From a bacterium (lineage in GTDB: Bacteria > JAHJDO01): DNA of 5,918 bases. The stretch lies in contig DAOVHI010000093.1 in the NCBI GenBank assembly GCA_030671985.1, positions 1-5,918 of the forward strand. Reading direction: 5' to 3'. The notes below the pieces were generated by a model that had not been told where the DNA came from, did not search any database, and was given only the letters and a program-made list of their open reading frames with translations. Shown one piece after another: positions 1 to 5,591 of this stretch. Within the stretch, counting starts at the first letter, position 1. Each line of letters begins with the position of its first letter. The position numbers and the translations under genes are program-made.

Positions 1-687
1 GAGATATATCTAAAATCACAGGTGAGGTATTGTCTAAGACAAATGTTATCTCTTTAGACTCTGCGTTATAACCTCTTCTTCTGTGCGATCTGTATGCAAC
101 TGCTTTTAACTTGTGTTCTCCGTCTTGTTGACTTGAAATGTTTATATTGAAAGTATGATTCCCCGATCTGTGCCACCGGCGCCATGTCCTGTAACTGGCA
201 ACTAAATCATTATTTAAATATAAATCTATTCTTCTTGATCTTCCTTGCCATGAAACCGATACGTCTAAGTCCGTTCCTTTTATGTGCGAATTATCTTTTG
301 GTGAGGTTATTTTGACTAATATCAGCGGCTTTTTGGGTCTTAATCTAAAATTTAATGTGTACGTTCTGCCTCTTCTTACGTATATCCATCTGGAACTTGT
401 GTAATATCCTTTTGCAGACGCTTTTACCCTATATACTCTTCCCCAGAACCATACTTTTACATTCTTTATTACATACTTCCCACTTGCATTTGTACTGGCT
501 CTGTAACGACCTGCTTTCACTGCTGCGCCGGATATGGCTTGATTTGTTAGAGAATCTGTTACGCGTCCTTGGATTGTTGCTGTTTTAGGCAAACGACGAC
601 TTCTTGACCACGGCCAACTATACGCTGGACTAACACTGCTCAGAATCATTGAAAATATGAGAAAGAATATTGAGAGTTTTTTCATAA
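1..687 (-). CDS. Secreted protein with carboxypeptidase-regulatory-like and Ig-like domains; partial, apparent frameshift after the start
   Basis: I cannot name a function; it looks like an exported surface or extracellular beta-sandwich protein. The ATG at 687-685 has an AAAGGA Shine-Dalgarno 6 nt upstream and encodes M-K-K, but its frame stops after 13 codons. The long open frame (open from upstream through 649 down to base 1, no stop) is one base out. Adding one A to the A6 run (689-680 region) would join MKK to TLNILSLIFSMILSS and then SVSPAYS, a convincing signal peptide. The mature part then has a CarboxypepD_reg-like domain (starts TIQGRVTDS; includes ASGKYVIKNV and ASAKGYYTS) at about residues 35-125, and an Ig-like domain (ITSPKDNSHIKGTDLDVSV, then DGEHKLKAVAY, ending VLDNTSP) at about 130-225. 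It is strongly basic: about 25 Arg and 8 Trp in 216 residues, against about 12 acidic. It starts 23 nt after the antitoxin gene and may share its transcript. It is cut by the window edge. Domain calls are from motif recognition only. Confidence 0.8.
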
Positions 688-693
688 TAAATC

Positions 694-699
694 CTTTGT
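694..699 (-). promoter_or_regulatory. Shine-Dalgarno of the secreted-protein gene
   Basis: AAAGGA lies 6 nt before the ATG at 687-685. It supports that ATG as the true start, even though its frame is closed by a stop 13 codons later. The in-frame ATG at 649 has no comparable site and would leave only a stub of signal peptide. Confidence 0.6.
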
Positions 700-710
700 T
701 TTAAGTAATT

Positions 711-911
711 TTATTTTAAGGATTCCGCTAATTCTATATCCGAATGAATTATTTGATTTACGACAGATGACACGTCTTTGTGTTTTCTTTTGGCTATTTT
801 GTCAATAAAAGTAAAGGCCGATGTATCGAGATAAACAGGGATATTTAATTCTATTTTTGAATTAAAGAATTTCCCTCTGTTCCCTTTTGAAAAGTCATAT
901 TCTCTTTTCAT
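711..911 (-). CDS. brnA: BrnA-type ribbon-helix-helix antitoxin
   Basis: Small 66-residue DNA-binding antitoxin that should neutralise the BrnT toxin encoded just upstream and repress their shared promoter. The N-terminus MKREYDFSKGNRGKFF is the segment often seen in antitoxins paired with BrnT. It is followed by a ribbon-helix-helix fold: strand LNIPVYLD (residues 22-29), helix A about 31-42, helix B about 46-60 beginning DVSSVVNQII. The start overlaps the toxin stop in an ATGA arrangement, and a GGAG seven nt upstream, inside the toxin 3' end, is a good ribosome site, so translation is probably coupled. The toxin-first order is typical of brnTA. The protein is shorter than the roughly 80-100 residues of classical BrnA, so a broader 'CopG/RHH antitoxin' label is the safe fallback. 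No lesion is seen in this gene. Confidence 0.78.
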   Translation of the reverse strand: MKREYDFSKGNRGKFFNSKIELNIPVYLDTSAFTFIDKIAKRKHKDVSSVVNQIIHSDIELAESLK

Positions 912-1207
912 ATTATCACTCCATATTGTTTTGATTCATTTTTTGTTGCCTTGCGACTTGAAAATATACGAATCACACATGCCTTTGAACCAATATCCTG
1001 AAATGTGTGACAAACCACAAGCAACCTTCCAGAAGACGATATCCCCAATGTTATCAATCGTTCTTCGTTTATGCTATGTTCATGGTCAATTATGCTCAAA
1101 GCGTTAGAATCTTTGAATACTGTAGCTGCATATTCAAATGAGACACCATGTTTGTGGAAATTTAATTTCGCTTTTTGATAATCCCATTCAAAATCATAAC
1201 GCCTTAT
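908..1207 (-). CDS. brnT: BrnT-family ribonuclease toxin, no canonical start codon in frame
   Basis: BrnT toxins have a RelE-like fold and cut RNA to stop growth. Family signatures run the length of the frame: FEWD, then KHGVSFEYAATVF, then DHEHSINEERLITLG, GRLLVVCHT and the C-terminal IRIFSSRKATKNESKQY. The frame is open from the stop at 1210-1208 to the TGA at 910-908, but the only canonical start codon in it is a TTG at 1099-1097, which would discard the conserved first third. Possible starts are: ATA at 1207-1205 (giving I/M-RRYDFEWD, with AGAAG 5 nt upstream); or ATG at 1197-1195, preceded by AAGG, which is one base out of frame and would be repaired by one extra T in the following T4 run (giving a 96-residue MIFEWD protein, a normal BrnT length). 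The gene may be a non-functional relic, a rare-start gene, or a sequencing artefact. A short extra loop (HTFQDIGSKACVIRI) sits before the last strand. Family assignment is confident; functionality is not. Confidence 0.8.
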   Translation of the reverse strand: MRRYDFEWDYQKAKLNFHKHGVSFEYAATVFKDSNALSIIDHEHSINEERLITLGISSSGRLLVVCHTFQDIGSKACVIRIFSSRKATKNESKQYGVII

Positions 1208-1218
1208 TTATTCTTCTA

Positions 1219-1228
1219 TAAACGTTTA
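1219..1228. promoter_or_regulatory. Perfect palindrome TAAACGTTTA, candidate antitoxin operator
   Basis: The 10-bp self-complementary site TAAACGTTTA lies just upstream of the toxin frame and abuts the candidate -10 element. RHH antitoxins of this kind usually bind palindromes over their own promoter, so this is the natural candidate site. That role is inferred; a 10-bp palindrome in AT-rich DNA can also arise by chance. Confidence 0.35.
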
Positions 1229-1256
1229 CTATCACTTTAATATTACCTTAGCTCAA
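1228..1256 (-). promoter_or_regulatory. Weak candidate promoter for brnTA
   Basis: TTGAGC (1256-1251) and GATAGT (1233-1228) are 17 nt apart, each matching the sigma70 consensus at 4 of 6 positions. Position and strand fit a promoter for the toxin-antitoxin pair. In AT-rich DNA such matches are common, so this is only a candidate. Confidence 0.25.
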
Positions 1257-1285
1257 ATTGCTTAAAATCTCAATAAATTTATTTT

Positions 1286-1317
1286 TGGATTGCTAGATCA
1301 AGTCGGGTAATGATAGC
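1286..1317. repeat. Degenerate copy of a dispersed palindromic repeat (tentative)
   Basis: On the plus strand the stretch begins TGGATTGCTAGATCAAGT and continues CGGGTAATGATAGCG. From memory it resembles the short intergenic palindrome built on TCCCGATCAAGTCGGGA plus AATGACA that recurs in many bacterial genomes. Here the left arm CCC is replaced by GCT, so the hairpin is mostly lost. There is only one copy in the window, so repeat status is not shown here. Confidence 0.4.
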
Positions 1318-1338
1318 GCTTTGAAATTTCTGTACCAT

Positions 1339-2547
1339 TTATTTTTTAACCAGTTTCACAATTCTATCCCATATCCTATGGGATACTTCTTCTTTTGTCC
1401 ACTTTGGTAATTCTTCCACATTATTATTTTTATCAATTATTTTCACAATATTGGTTTCGCTTTCAAAGCCTGCGTCGGATTGAGTTACGTCATTAACCAC
1501 TATTAAATCCAGATTTTTTTTCTTCAGTTTTGACTTGGCATTTTTTATAAGATTATTAGTTTCCGCTGCAAAACCGACGACAATTTTGTCTTTTTTTATT
1601 TTACCAAGTTTTTCTAATATATCATCTGTCGGTTCTAAATCTATCCTTAATGCACCTTTTCTTTTTATCTTGTTTTTTTCTGTCTTTTGGGGCTTAAAAT
1701 CACCAACAGCGGCAGCCATTACCAAAATATCGGCATGTTTAAAACTATCCAGAACAAATTTTCTCATCTGATCTGCAGTTTCTGTTTGGATGTATTTCAC
1801 CCCATCAGGAGGAGCTAAAAGTGTCTTTCCGCTTATTAACGTTACGTCTGCTCCTCTTATTTGCGCAGTACGCGCCAGAGCAAACCCCATTCTCCCTGTA
1901 GCCGGATTTCCAATAAATCTCACGGGATCTATGTGCTCTCTTGTGCCGCCCGCTGTTACAAGAATTCTTTTACCCTTTAGGTCAGAAACGACCTCTCCCA
2001 TTAAGGCATTAACAACATGCTGAACAATTGAGTCAACTGATGCCAGTCTTCCGTCTCCTTCATCTCCACATGCCAGCTTCCCATACTCAGGATCAACAAA
2101 TTTAATTCCGGATATACGAAGTTTTTTCTCATTATGTTTGTATATATGGTTTGTATACATTCTCTCATTCATGGCAGGAGCAATTAAAACAGGTTTGTTG
2201 CCGACAGACAGTAATGTCGTAGAGAGAAGATCATCTGCAATGCCGTTCGCCGCTTTTCCTATAATATTGGCGGTTGCCGGCGCTATGAGAAACAAGTCGG
2301 CAGCATTACTTACAGTTATATGAGTTAGTGAATCTTCAACTCTACTGGAATCGGGAAACATGTCAATATACACAGGATTGCCGGATAGTGTCTGTAACGT
2401 TGTCTCTCCAATGAATTTGGCAGCATTCATGGTCATGATAACCCTGACATTCGCATTCAAGGCTTTTAAGCTTCTTATTATTTCCGCTGCCTTGTACGCT
2501 GCGATGCTTCCGGTAACACCCAAAATGATCGTTTTTCCTGTTAACAT
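1339..2547 (-). CDS. coaBC: Bifunctional phosphopantothenoylcysteine decarboxylase / phosphopantothenate-cysteine ligase
   Basis: Cytosolic enzyme carrying out two consecutive steps of coenzyme A synthesis: CoaB joins 4'-phosphopantothenate to cysteine using CTP, and CoaC decarboxylates the product with FMN to 4'-phosphopantetheine. The 402-residue length is normal for the fusion. The CoaC half (about 1-185) shows the flavoprotein start GVTGSIAAYKA (10-20), catalytic His76 in LTHITVS, the FMN motif APATANIIGKAANGIADDLL (89-108), PAMNERM with Asn127, and the active-site-lid Cys160 in GKLACGDEGDGR. The CoaB half (about 189-402) shows VTAGGTREHIDPVRFIGN (197-214), GRMGFALA, AAAVGDFKP (278-286), the Lys-rich KNKIKRKG, LEPTDDIL, GFAAETN and LDLIVVND. 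The loop reads NPATGRMG where many homologues have N-x-SSGKMG; I see this as family variation. ATG follows the rpoZ stop by one nt with only a weak AAGAAG site, so translational coupling to rpoZ is likely. Confidence 0.97.
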   Translation of the reverse strand: MLTGKTIILGVTGSIAAYKAAEIIRSLKALNANVRVIMTMNAAKFIGETTLQTLSGNPVYIDMFPDSSRVEDSLTHITVSNAADLFLIAPATANIIGKAANGIADDLLSTTLLSVGNKPVLIAPAMNERMYTNHIYKHNEKKLRISGIKFVDPEYGKLACGDEGDGRLASVDSIVQHVVNALMGEVVSDLKGKRILVTAGGTREHIDPVRFIGNPATGRMGFALARTAQIRGADVTLISGKTLLAPPDGVKYIQTETADQMRKFVLDSFKHADILVMAAAVGDFKPQKTEKNKIKRKGALRIDLEPTDDILEKLGKIKKDKIVVGFAAETNNLIKNAKSKLKKKNLDLIVVNDVTQSDAGFESETNIVKIIDKNNNVEELPKWTKEEVSHRIWDRIVKLVKK

Positions 2548-2548
2548 A

Positions 2549-2800
2549 CTACTTCTTCTTTTTTCCCTTTTTCTCTTCGTCTTTCTCCGTTGCTTCAGGT
2601 TCTGCCTTTTTCTTTATAAACTCAAAATCTATCTTCCCTGTCATGATTTCCTCTAAAGCAACATTTATCGGTGTATCTTTAATATCTACGAGTTTTGGCA
2701 CTCCTGCATTAAGTTGTCTTGCTCTTTTTGCTGTCATATTCAGCAAAATATATATATTATCTGTCTTTTTCAAGAGTTCTTCTTCCCTTAAAGCTATCAT
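2549..2800 (-). CDS. rpoZ: DNA-directed RNA polymerase omega subunit
   Basis: Omega binds the beta' subunit and helps assembly and stability of RNA polymerase; in many bacteria it forms part of a ppGpp site. The 83-residue protein has the core omega signature: LLKKTDNIYILLNMTAKRAR followed by QLNAG (residues 9-33), then PKLVDIKDTPINVALEEIMT with GKI (about 35-58). The last 20 residues are a charged Lys/Glu tail ending GKKKK, which is common and variable in omega proteins. It sits 14 nt downstream of valS with its own strong Shine-Dalgarno and 1 nt upstream of coaBC. The rpoZ-coaBC adjacency is widespread in bacteria and supports the call. Length and start agree with the family. Confidence 0.93.
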   Translation of the reverse strand: MIALREEELLKKTDNIYILLNMTAKRARQLNAGVPKLVDIKDTPINVALEEIMTGKIDFEFIKKKAEPEATEKDEEKKGKKKK

Positions 2801-2806
2801 ATTTTT

Positions 2807-2812
2807 CTCCTC
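2807..2812 (-). promoter_or_regulatory. Strong Shine-Dalgarno for rpoZ
   Basis: GAGGAG lies 6 nt before the rpoZ ATG, in the 14-nt gap after the valS stop. It fixes the rpoZ start and gives the gene efficient independent initiation within the operon. Confidence 0.8.
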
Positions 2813-2814
2813 AA

Positions 2815-5493
2815 TTATTTTAAAAAGCTTTTAACCTTATCCAAGTTTTCTATTAATTTTATCCTGTTTTCACTAATCCTTACTCTTTTCTTTTGTTGAT
2901 TTTCTATAACATCTTTTGGTGCTTTACGTAAGAAATCCTGATTATCAATCTTTCTTCCTATCTTCTCAAATTCATCCTCTAATTTATCAATCTTTTTTTC
3001 AAGGTTTGTTTTTTCTGAAGCAAAATCGAATTTATCGCCCAAGCACAAAAATACCGTTATCCCCGATTTAGTAACATCTGAAGGAAATGGAGAACTAATC
3101 TTTACATTATAACCTATTTTCACGTTCGCAGCGTGTAACAATCTCTGCATTCCCGTTCTCTCTGAGCTTAATGCTTTTTCTTCCTCTATACTGGTTGTCT
3201 TGACTATATAGTTGATATCTTCCGATAAAGGAATATTCCAATCTCCTCTCAAATTTCTACCAATATTAATAATCTCATATTTAAGCATTGCTTTATTTGT
3301 TTCTTTCAAATTAACATATTTGGAATCCGTATTCGGCCATGACGATATCATAATACTCTTATTCAAGTCAGGATCTATCGTCTTTTTTAGATTTTGCCAT
3401 ATTTCTTCCGTGATAAACGGTATAAAGGGATGTAATAATTTAAGGCTTTGCTTCAATACATGAAACAATACTGCTCTAGCTGCCGCACAATTCGTTTTTT
3501 CAGACACTCTATGCTTTATTATCTCCAGATACCAATCACAAAATTCATGCCAGAAGAAATTGTAAATTGTACTTGCAGCTTCATTGAACTTGTACTTTTC
3601 CAGACTTTCAGTTAGCGATACAATGGTTTGATCTAATTTGGTTAGGATAAACCAATCATCTGATGTCAAGTTATGAAAGTTCGAGTCTATATTCAAGTTC
3701 TTATGTCCTGTTAAATTTGTTATTGAAAAACGAGCGGCATTCCACAATTTATTGCAGAAATTTCTTGCTCCCTCTATCCTTGTAGTCGTCAAGAGAATAT
3801 CCTGGCCTCCTAAGGTTGACAACTCTGCAAGAGCAAATCGCAATGTGTCGGCGCCGTATTGATTAACAAGATCTATGGGATCAATCACGTTTCCAGTAGA
3901 TTTACTCATTTTTTTTCCTGAAGAATCCCTGACAATTCCATGAAGATAAACGTTTTTAAAAGGGATGTTATCCGTAAAATGCAATCCCATCATAATCATG
4001 CGCGCAACCCAAAAATGTATTATGTCATACCCGGTAACCAATACTGTTGTAGGATAGAAATAACCTAACTCTTTTGTCTGTTCCGGCCATCCCATTGTAG
4101 CAAAAGGCCACAAAGCAGAACTAAACCATGTATCAAGTACATCCGAATCTTTCTCCAGATCCGAGCTTTCGCATCTACCGCATTTGGAAGGGGTTGCTAT
4201 GTCTACTATTATTTCTCCGCAATCATTGCAATACCAGACCGGCATTTCGTGCCCCCACCAGATCTGTCTTGAAATACACCAGTCCTTAATGTTTTTCAAC
4301 CAGTTTAAATAAACTTTTTCCCACCTGGTTGGGGAAAATCCTATTTTGCCGCTTGTTACAGCTTTTATCGCGGGTTGAGCTAATGATTTCATGCTAATAA
4401 ACCATTGCTTAGAAACTAATGGCTCCACAATAGTATGACATCTTGAGCAATGACCTACATTGTGAAGATGATTTTGTATTTTTAATAAGTAGCCTTCTTT
4501 TTTTAAGTCTTCCACTAATTTTTCTCTGCAGGAATATCTATCCATTCCACTGTAAGCGCTGGCATTTTTACTCATTTTGCCGTTTTCGTCTATGACAACA
4601 ATTTGTTTCAGATTATGTGCAAGTCCGATTTCATAGTCAACAGGATCATGAGCTGGTGTCACCTTGACCGCTCCTGTTCCAAACGAACTATCCACTCTTT
4701 CGTCAGAAATAATAGGAATTTTTCTTCCGATAATAGGCAGGACAACTACTTTTTTTATAAATCTTTTATAGCGTTTATCCTGAGGATTAACAGCAATAGC
4801 AGTATCTCCAAGCATCGTTTCCGGTCTGGTAGTAGCAATTACTATTTGGTCATTACTCTGCTCTAAAGGATAATTGATGTAGTACAAACTGCCTTTCAGC
4901 TCTTTTCTCTCCACTTCTATATCAGAAATTGCTGTCTGACAACGGGGACACCAATTAACAATATAATTATCTCTGTATAATAATTTGTTTTTATACAACC
5001 TGACAAAGACTTCCTTTACAGACTTTACGTAATCTTTGTCCATTGTAAATCTTTCTCTTGACCAATCACATGATGTTCCCAATCTTTTCAATTGACTTAT
5101 TATTCTGTCGCGATATTCTTCTTTCCATTTCCATGCATATTTAAGAAATTTTTCTCTACCAAAATTATTTCGCGTCAGTCCTTCCTGAGAGAGTCTTTTT
5201 TCTATTACGTTTTGTGTGGCAATTCCGGCATGGTCAGTTCCCGGTATCCATAGAGCATTAAATCCCTGCATTCTCTTCCATCTAACCAGAATATCCTGAA
5301 GGGTCTCATCTAACGCATGTCCCATATGCAGAACTCCGGTTACATTCGGCGGAGGAATAACAATACAGAACGACTTTTTGTCAGTAGTTACTTCTGCGCG
5401 AAAAAAGCCACTCTTTTCCCAGAAAGCATACCATCTGTCTTCTACTTGTTTTGAATCATATCTTTTTGATATTTCAGTTCCAGTTAAAGCCAT
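2815..5493 (-). CDS. valS: Valyl-tRNA synthetase
   Basis: Class Ia aminoacyl-tRNA synthetase that charges tRNA-Val with valine in the cytosol and edits misactivated threonine. At 892 residues it is a normal bacterial ValS. Motifs in order: PPPNVTGVLHMGHAL (47-61; the HIGH motif is HMGH, 56-59); the CP1 editing domain with TTRPETMLGDTAIAVNP (221-237) and GTGAVKVTPAHDPVDYEIG (272-290); DTWFSSALWPF (454-464); KMSKS (528-532) followed by TGNVIDP; GADTLRFAL (547-555); the anticodon-binding helical domain from about residue 610; and a C-terminal tRNA-binding coiled coil (about 826-892) rich in Lys and Glu. Two Cys-rich metal sites are visible: C182/C185 with C349/C352, and C422/C425 with C438/C441, as in zinc-binding ValS of the Thermus type. 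The ATG has AAGGA 9 nt upstream and lies about 27 nt after the predicted transcription start. It is first gene of the valS-rpoZ-coaBC operon. No lesion is seen. Confidence 0.98.
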   Translation of the reverse strand: MALTGTEISKRYDSKQVEDRWYAFWEKSGFFRAEVTTDKKSFCIVIPPPNVTGVLHMGHALDETLQDILVRWKRMQGFNALWIPGTDHAGIATQNVIEKRLSQEGLTRNNFGREKFLKYAWKWKEEYRDRIISQLKRLGTSCDWSRERFTMDKDYVKSVKEVFVRLYKNKLLYRDNYIVNWCPRCQTAISDIEVERKELKGSLYYINYPLEQSNDQIVIATTRPETMLGDTAIAVNPQDKRYKRFIKKVVVLPIIGRKIPIISDERVDSSFGTGAVKVTPAHDPVDYEIGLAHNLKQIVVIDENGKMSKNASAYSGMDRYSCREKLVEDLKKEGYLLKIQNHLHNVGHCSRCHTIVEPLVSKQWFISMKSLAQPAIKAVTSGKIGFSPTRWEKVYLNWLKNIKDWCISRQIWWGHEMPVWYCNDCGEIIVDIATPSKCGRCESSDLEKDSDVLDTWFSSALWPFATMGWPEQTKELGYFYPTTVLVTGYDIIHFWVARMIMMGLHFTDNIPFKNVYLHGIVRDSSGKKMSKSTGNVIDPIDLVNQYGADTLRFALAELSTLGGQDILLTTTRIEGARNFCNKLWNAARFSITNLTGHKNLNIDSNFHNLTSDDWFILTKLDQTIVSLTESLEKYKFNEAASTIYNFFWHEFCDWYLEIIKHRVSEKTNCAAARAVLFHVLKQSLKLLHPFIPFITEEIWQNLKKTIDPDLNKSIMISSWPNTDSKYVNLKETNKAMLKYEIINIGRNLRGDWNIPLSEDINYIVKTTSIEEEKALSSERTGMQRLLHAANVKIGYNVKISSPFPSDVTKSGITVFLCLGDKFDFASEKTNLEKKIDKLEDEFEKIGRKIDNQDFLRKAPKDVIENQQKKRVRISENRIKLIENLDKVKSFLK

Positions 5494-5502
5494 TTCTTAA
5501 TT

Positions 5503-5507
5503 TCCTT
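5503..5507 (-). promoter_or_regulatory. Shine-Dalgarno for valS
   Basis: AAGGA ends 9 nt before the valS ATG. The spacing is slightly long but acceptable, and it supports the chosen start, which also matches where ValS proteins normally begin. Confidence 0.65.
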
Positions 5508-5526
5508 AATAATGATAAGTGACACG

Positions 5527-5555
5527 ATTTTATGCTTTTTTAGAGATAAAGTCAA
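5527..5555 (-). promoter_or_regulatory. Sigma70-type promoter of the valS-rpoZ-coaBC operon
   Basis: TTGACT (5555-5550) and TAAAAT (5532-5527) are separated by exactly 17 nt, each matching consensus at 5 of 6 positions. Transcription would start near 5520, leaving a leader of about 27 nt before valS. The leader is too short for a T-box or other valine-responsive attenuator, and none is seen. Confidence 0.75.
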
Positions 5556-5591
5556 TTTTAACACTTACATAATCAATGAGCTCAGACTTGT

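Larger units (their letters stand above)
1208..1338. other. Intergenic region between coaBC and brnT
   Basis: AT-rich spacer of 131 bp with no open frame of note and no clear factor-independent terminator for the coaBC operon. It holds a degenerate repeat-like stretch near the coaBC end, a weak candidate promoter and a perfect 10-bp palindrome near the toxin gene, each listed separately. Confidence 0.7.

Noticed and set aside
355-588. Plus-strand open frame of 77 codons
   Set aside because: It is the antisense shadow of the secreted-protein gene; its Leu/Cys-rich product has no recognisable domain and no ribosome site was evident. The same holds for the plus-strand frames inside coaBC, rpoZ, valS and the membrane-protein gene.
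1-649. In-frame ATG at 649 as the true start of the secreted protein
   Set aside because: It has no Shine-Dalgarno and leaves a signal peptide without its positive N-terminus and most of its hydrophobic core, whereas the ATG at 687 has a good ribosome site and an MKK start.
680-690. AAAAAAC as a classical programmed -1 slippery heptamer
   Set aside because: The heptamer sequence is right but its phase is not: the zero frame reads AAA AAA C, not A AAA AAC. It also lies only codons after the start, and I see no downstream stem-loop. Slippage on the A run remains possible but not in the standard form.
908-1099. A short protein starting at TTG 1099
   Set aside because: The conserved BrnT motifs continue upstream in the same frame to about 1198, so this start would cut away a third of the toxin fold.
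1208-1338. Terminator hairpin or small RNA after coaBC
   Set aside because: Only very short palindromes such as GAAATTTC and AGCGCT are present, with no stable stem followed by a T run, and no tRNA-like fold was found.
5494-5526. T-box or valine attenuator ahead of valS
   Set aside because: The leader from the predicted start to the ATG is about 27 nt, with no room for a specifier stem, antiterminator or leader peptide.
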